DNA from: Chamaecrista fasciculata
Taxonomy: Eukaryota; Streptophyta; Magnoliopsida; Fabales; Fabaceae
DNA length: 64,000 nt
Direction: 5' to 3'
Assembly: GCA_003254925.1 (NCBI GenBank)
Contig: QANZ01045650.1
Coordinates: 153,036-217,035 of the forward strand
This document shows, in pieces, positions 35,443-46,105 of the stretch. The position numbers and the translations under genes were made by a program. The notes under the pieces are model-generated. The model did no database searches. It worked only from the letters and a program-made list of their open reading frames with translations, and was not told where the DNA came from. Within the stretch, counting starts at the first letter, position 1; each line of letters begins with the position of its first letter.

Positions 35443-37926
35443 TCAACCTTGGCAGTTGATCAATGAGTAACCATACCTTGCAATGGTTCCTTTTATAAAA
35501 TCATCTGGCATGATACCATATATCAACATTTCCTTACATAACATCATGGCTTGTGCTAATTTCCCAAATTTGCAGTAACCATGAATCAGAATACCATATG
35601 CAATGACATCTGGTACTAAATGCCTATTTATTGCACAACGGAATGCAAGTAAAGCTTTGTCTGTTAGTCCCCTTTTGCAAAGGCCATCAATGAGGATGCT
35701 GTAGCTGACTATGTTTGGAGAAAGGTTTCTAAGGATCTCCTCATGAAGTTCAAGGGCTTCGTTCATGTTTTGAGACTTGAAGTATCCATCCATTAAGGAG
35801 CTATATGTTACCACGTTAGGTATGGGACCATCTTTCAACATTGTCTCAAACATTAGAACTGCATCTTCCATTCGCCCTTCTTTACAGTAGGCATCAATCA
35901 GTATTGTATAAGTGATAGCATTGGGCTTATGTTGCCCTAACATCATCCTCTTGAAAAGTTGAATTCCCTCCTCCAATCTGTTTAAGGAGCAATATCCACA
36001 AATCATTGTGTTATAGGTTACTATATCAGGTTCTGGCCCTTTTGCATTTAGATCATTGAAAAGCAAGACAGCAGCTTCTAAACGGTTTTCCCTGAAAAAC
36101 CCATTTAGAAGAACATTATACACTGAAACATCAGGAATTAACCCGTTCATTAGCATTATTTCAAAAATCTGCAATCCACTAGACATGTTCTTTTGCTTGC
36201 AAAAACCATCAATAAGGGTGCAATATGTCACAACATCTGGTTGGAGGCCCCTCTTCAATGATTGGAAGAAAAGAATCAATGCTTCATTTAATCTTCCTAA
36301 TCCAACAACTCCTCTAATAAGCACAGTGTGAGTAACCACATCGGGACATATATCATATGTGCCCATGAGGCTGTACACCTTCATTGCATCCCTCAGTCCA
36401 CCTATTCTACACCAACCATCAATCAATGTATTAAATGTATAAATATTGGGCTGTAACCCCTTTTTTACTGCCTGAAACAAGAACCTAAGTGCATCATTCA
36501 TCATACCCTTTTTGCAGAGACCATTTATTAACGTGCTATAAACAATGATATCTGGTTCACAACCCTCCGCTATTAAACTCTTGAAAGCAAACCATCCATC
36601 TCTAAGTTTTCCTGATTTAAAGAATCCATCCATCAGACTACTATAGGTTAAAATGGAAGGCACAAAACCTTGCTTCAAAATTTGACAAAATACTGCACAA
36701 CCATCTGTAACATTCCCACTTTGACACAAACTCCTAATAAGAATGCTGTGAACAACAAGATTCGGCTGAATACCCTCTTTTAACATTATTCTATAAAACT
36801 CAATAACCTTCACAAGATCTCCAGTTCTCACATATGCATCCATGATAGAACTAAAGATCACTACATCCAACTTAATTCCTTTGTTTAATGCCACTAAGAG
36901 AAACCTATGACCATCCTCCAACTTCCCTGCCCGGAACAGACCATGAATGAGAATACTGTATGTTATCAAGTCAGGATCTATACCCTTCTCTGTCATCAGC
37001 CTGTAAAGCTTGAAGGCTTCTTCAAATTTCATATCCTTACAAAAAGCATTAATCAGCAAGCTATATGTTACTACACTTGCCTTTGGACCAACAGCTGACA
37101 TAAGATTTAAAAACTTCATGGCAACTTCTAGCTGATTCTCATTGCAGAGATCTTTCAAGATCCTATTGCAAGGAACAACATCGCACAAGAAGCCTCGCTC
37201 CACTATTGCTTGATGAAAAGTAAAAGCCTTTTCTACTTCTCCTTTTTCGAAAAATGCATCCATAACAAACTGATACAAATAGTGAGGCTGTGGCTTCATC
37301 AATTTACAAATTTCTTGGTAGCTATCAAGAATCAATTCAGTATTATTTGAATTAACCAAAAATCTCATCAAATTCAAGAATGTAGAAGGCGACACAGATA
37401 TTCCCATTCTCAATTTATACTTTAATAACTCCACTGACTGATTAAGCATCCCATTTTGATATAAACTTTCCATTACCAAGCCATACACAGGACCAACATT
37501 AGAACCATGAGTCCCAAACTCACCATAAATCCAACCAAAACTGTTAGAATCCCTGCATTGTTGAATCATTCGGTCACAAACCAGTCTAGCAGAGCCATTC
37601 ATTCTATGACGAAGCAACAGATGAAGGAGACCATATAAAGCTTTTGGAGGATAATTCAAACCCAGAAGTTTCTCAGACCATTCAAAAAACAAAAGGGCAG
37701 AAGTGGGCTTGGAATAGAGGTTTCTAAGGACGGGTTCAACATGTATGGGTTCAAACTTAGAAACTATAGCAGGACTTAATAGTTTGAGGTTTTCCTGCTG
37801 AAAGGCAGCGGTGATGTTATGTATCAAGGTTTTCAAAGAGGCAGTGAAAAGAGAGTAATAACTAAAAGTAGTAGGAAAGGTAATGAAACCAAATTTAAGT
37901 ATCTTCGGTGATGATGGAGGAAACAT
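35443..37926 (-). CDS. P-class pentatricopeptide repeat protein, At1g31840-like
   Basis: A single intronless frame gives 827 residues from the ATG at 37926. The frame stays open seven codons further to a GTG, which is not a plausible plant start. After a basic, hydroxylated leader (SSPKILKFGFITFPTTFSYYS) of organelle-targeting type, about 18 tandem 35-residue PPR motifs run from about residue 150 to the end. They show the P-class consensus (VVTYSLLINAFCKDMKFEEA, DIVTYNTMICGYCS). No DYW, E or SMR domain follows. PPR proteins of this class bind organellar RNA one base per repeat through residues 5 and 35 of each motif, to stabilise, cleave or translate transcripts. The IVTYNTMICGYCSLNRLEE stretch and overall layout recall Arabidopsis At1g31840. 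The orthology is my inference. Target transcript unknown. Mitochondrial versus plastid targeting cannot be decided by eye. Confidence 0.93.
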   Translation of the reverse strand: MFPPSSPKILKFGFITFPTTFSYYSLFTASLKTLIHNITAAFQQENLKLLSPAIVSKFEPIHVEPVLRNLYSKPTSALLFFEWSEKLLGLNYPPKALYGLLHLLLRHRMNGSARLVCDRMIQQCRDSNSFGWIYGEFGTHGSNVGPVYGLVMESLYQNGMLNQSVELLKYKLRMGISVSPSTFLNLMRFLVNSNNTELILDSYQEICKLMKPQPHYLYQFVMDAFFEKGEVEKAFTFHQAIVERGFLCDVVPCNRILKDLCNENQLEVAMKFLNLMSAVGPKASVVTYSLLINAFCKDMKFEEAFKLYRLMTEKGIDPDLITYSILIHGLFRAGKLEDGHRFLLVALNKGIKLDVVIFSSIMDAYVRTGDLVKVIEFYRIMLKEGIQPNLVVHSILIRSLCQSGNVTDGCAVFCQILKQGFVPSILTYSSLMDGFFKSGKLRDGWFAFKSLIAEGCEPDIIVYSTLINGLCKKGMMNDALRFLFQAVKKGLQPNIYTFNTLIDGWCRIGGLRDAMKVYSLMGTYDICPDVVTHTVLIRGVVGLGRLNEALILFFQSLKRGLQPDVVTYCTLIDGFCKQKNMSSGLQIFEIMLMNGLIPDVSVYNVLLNGFFRENRLEAAVLLFNDLNAKGPEPDIVTYNTMICGYCSLNRLEEGIQLFKRMMLGQHKPNAITYTILIDAYCKEGRMEDAVLMFETMLKDGPIPNVVTYSSLMDGYFKSQNMNEALELHEEILRNLSPNIVSYSILIDGLCKRGLTDKALLAFRCAINRHLVPDVIAYGILIHGYCKFGKLAQAMMLCKEMLIYGIMPDDFIKGTIARYGYSLINCQG

Positions 37927-38549
37927 TATTCTAAAATTTCCTGGCACAGTGGCGCTCTGCTAGGTAGTTTAGTGTGTGACTCGGACATCAAAGTCTACAC
38001 CCTACAATCTACTGAATTGTTGATATTACCCCATCAACGTGAATCAACACATCTTAGAAAGGAAACCTAGAAAATCGAGAGGTGATAGCAGGAAGGAATC
38101 AAAATGACACAGAGAAAGCATAAAAAAACAACATTTGGCTGAAATATGAATGGCAGATTGAAATTGAAGTCTATACTGTGTAGTGTACTCTCCCGTGAGA
38201 TTAATGCTCTAGCCCACAATTTGCTTGGCTTTGTGAGGAAGGGAAGCTTCTGGGTTGCTCCGTGAAGGCGTGTTGAACTCAAGTCTGCATTTTTCTTCGC
38301 TATCTGCTACTACGATTGAAGATGGAAACACTGAAGGTTGATGAAGCCTTGAATTGATGGCTTCTATTCATGTCACGTAGCTTGTTCTGCTTTATAGGTG
38401 GGTGGGTGGGTGCGTATTTGGATTTTGGGCTTACTCCTCACATGTGTGAAGTGATTGCCTGATTGTGTGTGCGTTCTGCGTTGTACCCAACCCAAACCTA
38501 CAATTTCATACAGATTTGGTAAACTGTTCATTTTAGTCCATTATCTTTA
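37927..38549. other. promoter region of the minus-strand PPR gene
   Basis: It includes a GGGTGGGTGGGTG tract (about 38398-38412). The stretch 38070-38340 is less AT-rich than its surroundings and may be a leader, but no coding exon can be assembled. The region ends at the target duplication of the Pack-MULE-like element. Confidence 0.4.
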
Positions 38550-39768
38550 GAGAAAACCTACTTTTTGGTCCCTCAATTGTGACTGAGTCGATGATTTGGT
38601 CCCTGAATTGTGGGAAACTACAACTCAGTCCCTCAATTGTATACTTTCGTCTACGTTTTGGTCCCTCAGGTGTGGTCTGTCAGTTATAGAGCTGTTAAGT
38701 GATGACGTGTCACTGTTAAGTGCTTAGGTGGCAGTTAAATGCTGAGTTGACATCCAAATAATATATTCCTACTCATTTTTCATTTTACACCTCATAAAAA
38801 GGACTTATATGCAACATATTATAACATTTCAATATCAAAACACAAAAAAAACCAAGGGCCATTATGAAATTTTCACACTCTCCTCTTCTCCATCTTCTTC
38901 TTCAACTTCTCAGCCTCCATCGTCATCGTTTCACCCAGATTTCGACGCCCAATATTCTCCTTGCTTTTCTCCTTCTTGTTCGAGTAGTCCTTCTTCGGAG
39001 AGCACAAGAAACAACCTATCTTTCAAGGAGGAGACGACGATGATGATGACGATGAATCCGGATTTTGTTTAGGTTTCGCTGTCGTCTTCACCTCCTTTTG
39101 CGGAATTGAGATTCAAGATCGGTGGGGAGAGCAGAGTCGGTGAAGCCAGAGCATTTGATGGCGGAGACTTGCTCCAAAACGCAAAGGTCTTGAGCTTGAG
39201 AGATGATGTCGTCGATGGCGGCGGAGTCGTCGACATCGGAAAGATCTGAGAATTCGAACATTTCACGGAGTGAAAGAAGAAGAAGATGGTAGTGTGAAAA
39301 AATTGTAAATGTGTGAGTGGAAAGGGAGAGTGGGGAGAGTGGAAAGGGAAAACTGAGTGATGGTCCAGTCGAATTGTTGGTGATGAAGAGATGACGATGA
39401 TGGCTGGGAAGTTGAAGAAGAAGATGAAGAAGAGGAGAGTGTGAAAATTTCATAATGGCCCTTGGTTTTTTTTGTGTTTTGATATTGAAATGTTATAATA
39501 TATTGCATATAAGTCCTTTTTATGAGGTGTATAATGAAAAATGAGTAGGAATATATTATTTGGATGCCAACTCAGCATTTAACAGCCACCTAAGCACTTA
39601 ACAGTGACACGTCATCACTTAACAGCTCTATAACTGACGGACCAGACCTGAGGGACCAAAACGTAGACGGAAGTATACAATTGAGGGACTGAGTTGTAGT
39701 TTCCCACAATTCAGAGACCAAATCATCGAGTCAGTCACAATTGAGGGACCAAAGAGTAGGTTTTCTCT
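38550..39768. mobile_element. Pack-MULE-like foldback, 1219 bp, with captured gene sequence
   Basis: The ends are GAGAAAACCTA and TAGGTTTTCTC, flanked by a perfect 9-bp duplication TTATCTTTA (38541-38549 and 39769-39777), which is diagnostic for Mutator-like transposition. The inverted arms are about 400 bp and very similar. They run from the GGTCCCTCAATTGTGACTGA region through the TGACGTGTCACTGTTAAGTG motif to a CTTCTTCTTCAACTTC stretch. The 38935-39360 core is GC-richer and coding-like, unlike the arms. No transposase is present, so it is moved by an enzyme encoded elsewhere. Confidence 0.88.
39088..39261 (-). pseudogene. captured host gene fragment inside the Pack-MULE-like element
   Basis: On the minus strand an ATG at 39261 opens 57 codons containing EFSDLSDVDDSAAIDDIISQ and a CSGFTDSALPTDLESQFRK motif, then stops. 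Further along the same strand (38940-39040), after an apparent lost exon junction, a second piece reads KIGCFLCSPKK followed by a KEKSKEN-type basic stretch. From memory, both pieces belong in this order to one conserved, uncharacterised plant protein family, so I read them as two exons of a captured gene. It cannot encode the full protein. The stop and the frame break between the pieces mark it as non-functional, though a short peptide or antisense transcript is possible. Confidence 0.6.
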
Positions 39769-40162
39769 TATCTTTATATCAAAGTTTATTTTTGTCCATT
39801 ATCTTTCAAAAGGTTCAAATTATTTCGTTATCTATGTAACTTAGTTTAAAATAGTCTTACCATTAGGTTCTATATCTCTCTCTTTTTTTCTTTTTTCAAT
39901 TTTGATGAGGTAGAATGATCTCTCACACACATTTTTAATGTCATGGCAAAGTAGTATATTTGATAATAAACAAGGTTATGAAACTTGGACCCGAGAGTGA
40001 AGACGACCCGGTTTGAACCATTAGACCGCCCAAAAGCGTTTCGAACCGTGACTCGGAACGATTTTTAGAAAACCGACTGGGTCACTATTTTATATGAAAA
40101 AAAAAAAATCATTTTTTAAGTTTTCTTTTGTTGGTTTTGTGGGCCAAATGTTAAAAAACAAG

Positions 40163-41067
40163 GGTAAATTACACTTTGGTATTCTGTAGTTTGGTCATAT
40201 TTCACTTTGGTACCCTGTGGTTTAAAAAGTGACACTTTGGTACGTTGTGGTATTCTCCATTAATACTTTGATATCCTTTGGAGTTATTTTGTAATTTTAA
40301 CCAAAATAGATTTTGCAAAAATTACATATTGACCACAAAAAATTTTCAGAAAATTACAAATAGATCCCTGGATACATATTATTTAGAGACTAAAATGAAA
40401 ACTTTAAAAAAATTTGGGGTCAATATGTAAATTTTACAAAATTTGTTTTGGTTAAAATTACAAAATAGCTCCAAAGGGTACCAATAGGGATGATCAAAAT
40501 ACCCATACCCAATGGGGACCCTGAAATTTACCTATGGGTATGGGTCTTGACTCGGACCCATCCTTAATGGGTCCGGATCCGGGTATGGTGGTACCCTACC
40601 CGTACCCTACTCATATACCCATTAGTAATAATAAATATATTTTTATATATAAAAAATATAATACTTTAACACTTTTTTATTGAAAAAATATTAAACTTTT
40701 TATAAATATTGAAATATTTTATTAATGCATTTATATCTATGATTTATTTTTTTGTTTTTAGTAGTTATAGATGTAAAAAGTTAGATGAATATGAATTTTA
40801 TATTAACAAAAAAAATTTATTTTAAAATTTTTCCGGGTCTGGGTCTGAGTATGGGGATTAGACTACCCAACAGGTATGGGTATGAGGATTGATTTTGATA
40901 CCCACTCACTTACGGGTACGGGTATCATAGTACCCTACACATGATCATCCCTAGGTACCAAAGTGTTAATGGAGAATACCACAAGGTACCAAAATATCAC
41001 TTTTTAAACTACAGGGTACCAAAGTAAAATATGACCAAACCACATGGTACCAAAGTGTAATTTACCC
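40163..41067. mobile_element. middle element: GGTAAATTACACTTTGGT foldback
   Basis: Ends GGTAAATTACACTTTGGTA and its complement near 41065 match the intact 336-bp copy at 14524-14859. This copy is longer only because a further element is inserted at 40485-40953. Compared with the clean copy, the flanks of that insertion join without loss. Confidence 0.85.
40485..40953. mobile_element. innermost hAT-type element, TIR TAGGGATGATC
   Basis: It starts TAGGGATGATCAAAATACCC and ends GATCATCCCTA. A perfect 8-bp duplication GGTACCAA is at 40477-40484 and 40954-40961. It is 469 bp with GGGTATGGGT/ACCCATACCC subterminal repeats and an AT-rich core. No ORF. It must be the youngest of the three. Confidence 0.92.
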
Positions 41068-41475
41068 AAAAAAATAATATGAAACTCAATAGAAAATATT
41101 GTAAACCTAATAAAACAAAGAAAAAAACTAATTTTTTTTCATTTTTACTAACCTAATAATTAATCATGTTGTGACTTTTGTATATTTTATTTATGTAGAA
41201 CAATGAAAATATGGATTCACAAGTATATCTTATTGTATATAAAGTTTATAGTTATATTTTATCAATTATGAAATATTTATATTTAAAATAATTTTATTTA
41301 TTTCATTTATATATTTATGACATCATCTGGTTCAACCGTCGGTCCAACCGATTGAACCAATCAACCCGTGACCCGAAGGTCTGTCTGGCCAACTCTCCGG
41401 TCTGATTTTAATAACATTGATAATAAATGAAGCTTGTAGATTTATGATTTCCAAAACAAAATATAATTTTATTTA

Positions 41476-42319
41476 GGGTGCGTTTGGATGGGGAGGTTAA
41501 GTTAAAGGAGGATAAAGGAATGGGGGAGGTAATAAAGGAGAGGTAAAGAATTTGTATTATAAAGGAGGTTTTTAATAAATGTTGTTTGGGAAAATGAGAG
41601 ATAAAGGAGGAATTATGATGTGAAATTATTTTAAAGGGTATGTAATGATTGTGGTGGGTTGAAATAATTGTATTGGTATTTTAAATTTGTATAGGGGTAA
41701 AAATGGTAAAAATAAAGGAGGATAAAGGAGTGGTTATTTTTTTTTGGGTTTTGGTGTTAAAAAAGTAGTATGAGTAATGATTGCCTCGAAATTTGTGCTA
41801 AAGGAGGAAGTTAATAAANNNNNNNNNNNNNNNNNNNNNNNNNNNNNNNNNNNNNNNNNNNNNNNNNNNNNNNNNNNNNNNNNNNNNNNNNNNNNNNNNN
41901 NNNNNNNNNNNNNNNNNNNNNNNNNNNNNNNNNNNNNNNNNNNNNNNNNNNNNNNNNNNNNNNNNNNNNNNNNNNNNNNNNNNNNNNNNNNNNNNNNNNA
42001 AAATAGTAAGAAAAGATGAATGGAGAGAGAAAGTTGTAAGGGTAATAAAAAAAAATATTTTAATATGCAATTTACAAATATACCCTTTGAGTATTTTATT
42101 ATTTTATAGTAAAAAGTAGGTAATTATAGGTAGTTGAGTAGGGATATGTTAGTAATTTGAGAAGTTAAAAGAGAGATAAAGGAGAGATAAAGGAGAAAAA
42201 TAAAGGAGGGGAAGATAACTGTGAAACAAACAAGATTTTTTACTGTAGCTCTAGTATTAAAGGAGTAATGGGAGATAAAGGAGAGATAAATGGAGATAAA
42301 GGCGCATCCAAACGCACCC
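41476..42319. mobile_element. Tourist-like (PIF/Harbinger) element with assembly gap
   Basis: GGGTGCGTTTGGATG at the left and CATCCAAACGCACCC at the right are perfect inverted repeats, and the 3-bp target TTA flanks both ends (41473-41475 and 42320-42322). The interior is full of AAAGGAG(A/G)TAAAGGAG motifs. Positions 41819-41999 are N, so the true length is unknown. Confidence 0.88.
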
Positions 42320-42322
42320 TTA

Positions 42323-43148
42323 GTTTCTGTGTTATTTTTAATATAGATCGATATAAAAAGGAAAAAAAACTTCTTATTTTTAATCATAAATTAAAAATAA
42401 ATTTGTGGTTAATTTTTCTTTAAAACAATAAAAAAAATCTTCTCCCTCTTTCTAATTAAGCTATTATGTACATACAAAAGAAAAACAATCCATCTCAATT
42501 GGTGGTTAAAAATAACAGCAAAAACTAGATATTTTGAATTAATGGTAGAATAAATGTGAAAATTTGATGATCAAAATACAATAAAAAATAATTTTAAGAC
42601 CAAACTAAAATTTCCCTTATAGTTTGAGGACTAAAATAAGTATTTGAGTTTTTATTTTGGTTGTGTTTCAATTCTCTTCCCTGAGCCGCGATTCTCGATA
42701 GTTGATACTTCCCTAAACGTTACTTCTCTTCATTGCGCTGTTCGGTCGCTTTCTTCTACTCTCTTCACGGCGACGCTGTTCACGGAGCCCACAAGGTGAT
42801 TTTTTTTTTTCATCTTCTTCTTCTTCTGAGCTCAATAATCAGTTTCAGTTTATGAAATTTGTCTTATTCTAATATCTTGAAGCTCCCAATGTGATGGAAA
42901 AGTTAACCTATACTGTCACACTTGTAATTGTTTCACAATATAAGGTTTTTAAATTGTGAGGGCACTATATTTCACTTTTGGTTTGCTGTTTTAGATTTTT
43001 GATTATATAAGATCTTAGTTTGCATTCAAAAGTTTCAAACCTCTTGAAATTGATTCTCTGTTTGATTATTTTGTGGAGCAGAATAATACTGTTGTTCGCG
43101 GTTTTCGGAGCCCTTGAAAGTTTTTGGAAATTTCTTAGAGGAATCCAC
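42323..43148 (+). promoter_or_regulatory. upstream region and probable 5' leader intron of the plus-strand PPR gene
   Basis: GGTCC-type repeat remnants lie at about 42590-42655. A pyrimidine-rich segment (42680-42795) ending CACAAG with a GT donor looks like a noncoding first exon. Acceptor-like AG sites occur just before 43083. This suggests an intron in the 5' leader, but I cannot fix its acceptor. Confidence 0.4.
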
Positions 43149-44660
43149 ATGCAGTCAACCTACTTTGCTATTGCCCATGCTTTCTCTTGCATATATTGTC
43201 GATCCCTTAGGCTTAGAAACTTGTATTCCTCATCAGCATCTTCTCACCTAGTAGGAACTAGAAACTTTCAGCATAGAGAACAACATCATGGCCTTACTAG
43301 ATTGTCTGATTTTGATATTATCATTGCTAAAGTGAGTAAAGGAAACAGTGAGGATGAAATTCTTGGGTCTCTAGTCAATGACCAAACATGTAATAGTATA
43401 AATTTGTCTCACGACCTCATTGATAGGTTGCTTCATCGATATAAAGATGATTGGAAATCTGCATTTGGCATTTTTAAATGGGCTAGTTCGCACTCAAGTT
43501 TTGGACACTCACCAAAAATATATGATATGATGATTGATATACTGGGCAAAATGAAGCAATGGGATAAGGTGAGGGCTCTCCTGAAAGAAATGAGTCAGGG
43601 AAGTCTCATTACTCTAAATACTATATCCAAGGTGATGAGAAGGTTTGCCGGTGCAGGACTGTGGAAAGACTCGGTGAGGGTATTTGATGATATAGAAAAT
43701 CTTGGATTGGAGAAAAACACAGAATCCATGAATGTGTTGCTTGATACCCTCTGCAAAGAGAACAAGGTGGAGCAAGCCCGTGCGATATTCTTGGAGCTGA
43801 AGCAGCACATTTCACCAAATGCTCACACATTTAACATTTTCATTCATGGATGGTGCAAAGTAAAGCGCGTAGATGAGGCACATTGGACAATCCAAGAGAT
43901 GAAAGGATATGGTTGTTACCCTTCTGTTATAAGTTACTCAACCATTATCCAATGTTATTGCAAAGAAAATAATTTCAGCAGGGTTTATGAACTCCTAGAT
44001 GAAATGCAAGCTCAAGATTGCTCTCCGAATGTTATCACTTTTACAGGTATCATATTTGCATTGGGAAAGGCAGAAAAATTTGAGGAAGCTTTGGAAATAG
44101 CTGAGCGGATGAAATCTGTCGGATGTAGGCCTGATACACTTTATTACAATTCCTTGATCTATACACTGGGGAGAGCAGGAAGAGTAGATGATGCTATTTT
44201 TGTATTCAAAGAGGAGATGCCGCAGGCTGGTCTCGCCCCGAATACATCCACCTACAATTCGATGATTTCCATTTTTTGTGATCATGCACAAGAAAACCTG
44301 GCATTTAACTGTCTGGAGGAGATGGAAGATTCAGGACTTTGTAAGCCTAATATTGAGACTTACCACCCATTGATCAAATTATGTTTTAAAGCTGGAAAAA
44401 TAGATAGTTGTTTGAATGATATACTGGATGACATGGTCAATAAGCATCATCTTTGCCTTGATATTTCAACATACACACTAATAATTCATGGACTTTGTAG
44501 AGCGGATAGATGTGAGTGGGCTTACTCTATGTTTGAGGAGATGATTAATCAAGACATTATGCCTAGATACAGAACTTGCCGATTATTGCTGGATGAAGTT
44601 AAACTGAATAATATGTATGAGGCCGCTGACAGAATTGAGGATCTGATGAAAAAACTCTAA
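43149..44660 (+). CDS. P-class mitochondrial-type PPR protein, At3g04130-like
   Basis: One exon gives 503 residues from the ATG at 43149. The open frame extends further 5' but begins only with a TTG and includes likely leader intron, so 43149 is the best start. The N-terminus (MQSTYFAIAHAFSCIYCRSL) is positively charged with few acids, as in mitochondrial presequences. About 10 PPR motifs follow from about residue 110 (for example ITLNTISKVMRRFAGAGLWK, NAHTFNIFIHGWCKVKRVDE, STYTLIIHGLCRADRCEWAY). No editing (E/DYW) domain is present. The DDWKSAFGIFKWA, MRRFAGAG and NTESMNVLLDTLCKENKVEQ stretches match my memory of Arabidopsis At3g04130 closely, so orthology is likely. The expected role is RNA binding in mitochondria. 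The transcript bound is unknown. Confidence 0.93.
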   Translation: MQSTYFAIAHAFSCIYCRSLRLRNLYSSSASSHLVGTRNFQHREQHHGLTRLSDFDIIIAKVSKGNSEDEILGSLVNDQTCNSINLSHDLIDRLLHRYKDDWKSAFGIFKWASSHSSFGHSPKIYDMMIDILGKMKQWDKVRALLKEMSQGSLITLNTISKVMRRFAGAGLWKDSVRVFDDIENLGLEKNTESMNVLLDTLCKENKVEQARAIFLELKQHISPNAHTFNIFIHGWCKVKRVDEAHWTIQEMKGYGCYPSVISYSTIIQCYCKENNFSRVYELLDEMQAQDCSPNVITFTGIIFALGKAEKFEEALEIAERMKSVGCRPDTLYYNSLIYTLGRAGRVDDAIFVFKEEMPQAGLAPNTSTYNSMISIFCDHAQENLAFNCLEEMEDSGLCKPNIETYHPLIKLCFKAGKIDSCLNDILDDMVNKHHLCLDISTYTLIIHGLCRADRCEWAYSMFEEMINQDIMPRYRTCRLLLDEVKLNNMYEAADRIEDLMKKL

Positions 44661-46105
44661 ATGGCTGAAGTTTTTCCTTTTTAATATGTGCAAATACACT
44701 CTTTCACATTACCACCACAACTTAGCTCTTGGAATGGCCTTCCATTCCAGGCATGACCTCTGAAGGATGGTTGACTTGAAGGATGGTGGAATATCTTCCT
44801 CCAACAACAACAACAATCAAAACCTTTTCTCATCAGGTGAGGTCGACTATATAGATCAATTGCCGTCAATGTATTCTAGCTTTACTCTTCTTTTATGATA
44901 GAATATCCATTCCAAGAAAAATATCTATTAACTCCTAAAGAGGGAATGACACCCATTCTGTTAATGAGCGGAAGGCTGGGTTCCTCATTCGTTAACTGGA
45001 TACCATGACCCAATGACCATCCATGTCAGATCAGAGACAAGTTTCTCTTGGAAATTTCAAACACCTTGTTGACACTTGAGGTAATTTCATCTTTTGGTAT
45101 GAACTATATTGGTGGAGAAAGTGTTTTTCGGACTTACTAGAGATTTGCTACTACCCCTGGGTGTGAAAATGGTAATATATGAATCCATAGAACAGTTTCT
45201 CTTTTTTCCCTTTTTCAATCCTGAATTGGGGTTTTCCTTAAGGAAAAAATTATATAATTTCTTATATGTTTATATTTTTTTTTTCAATCACAAGCTTTAT
45301 TTATATAATTTATTTGCTATACAAAAAGTTATCTTTTATATTCTCTCCTGAGAACAAATGCTTCTTTTATATTTTCCTTTGGTGGATTCTTTTTTATAAA
45401 TTGTTTTTGTTTGTGATAGAGTAGACCCATCACTAGAAGCCCCTTTTGATTCGGCAGCAAATTGCATTTTTACATTGGCCTCTTCTTTTGCTTCGGCTTC
45501 ACCTGGTGGTGTCTCCTACTCCTACAGTCCTCATTATAATTTGTTTTCGGCCTGATCTGTAATGGTTTTTATTTGTAATTTGAACTATGTAGTTCGATTT
45601 ACGATGTCTTTTTGTTTCCATGTTTCTTCAAGAGCTGCTGGCTTTAAATTTAATGACTTGACCTGGCTCGTTTTTAAATTATGCCATACTATTGTGATAA
45701 CAAGTCATGGTTGGACAAGGTAGAAGAGTGGAGATTAGAGGATCTTTTAAAAAAAAAAGATTGGAGGAACAGTTTTATGTGTAACTCGAAATTTTTTATC
45801 GTCAATTGTAAACTGACATTGAATCCAATTTAACGAAAAATGATGATATTAAATTTTTTAAAGATTTTTTTTTACCACCTGCATAATGCATGGAAGAAAT
45901 TGAATTATTGTTCGAACACATTATTTTCTTACAACATCACCACCTATCTAGCCATCATTGTTCCCCAGAATTCTCCAATATTTCACTACCAATTGGCCTA
46001 TATGTACAAACTACAAGCCGAGGAGTTCTGTAGATGATGTCATTAGCAATCTAACTTTTAACACCCAGGTAGGTCATCAAGAGATTTCCATAGGAATTAT
46101 GCAGT
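44661..46105. other. PPR 3' region and intergenic DNA
   Basis: The first 200-400 bases are likely 3' untranslated sequence, and the last 100-200 the 3' leader of the convergent RNF170-like gene. A weak trace of the 5497-5702 MITE family (AAGCTTTATTTATATAATTTATTTGC) lies at about 45290-45360. No coding gene is seen. Confidence 0.4.

Larger units (their letters stand above)
39971..41419. mobile_element. outer hAT-type element of a three-level nest
   Basis: It begins CAAGGTTATGAAAC and ends, inverted, CAATGTTATTAAAA. An 8-bp duplication ATAATAAA lies at 39963-39970 and 41420-41427. Subterminal CCGGTTTGAACC and GGTCCAACCGATTGAACC clusters relate it to the CCGGACCGG family at 12627-14399. Most of its length is two younger insertions (40163-41067 and, inside that, 40485-40953). 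Confidence 0.85.

Noticed and set aside
37927..37947. Seven-codon N-terminal extension of the minus-strand PPR starting at GTG
   Set aside because: GTG is not a plausible plant nuclear start; the first ATG in frame is at 37926.
38809..39072. 87-codon plus ORF in the Pack-MULE-like element
   Set aside because: Ser-rich frame arising from the CTTCTT-rich arm and the antisense of the captured fragment. The opposite strand has the conserved motifs.
43020..43148. 43-codon N-terminal extension of the plus-strand PPR starting at TTG
   Set aside because: Begins with TTG and covers likely leader-intron sequence. The ATG at 43149 opens a presequence-like N-terminus.
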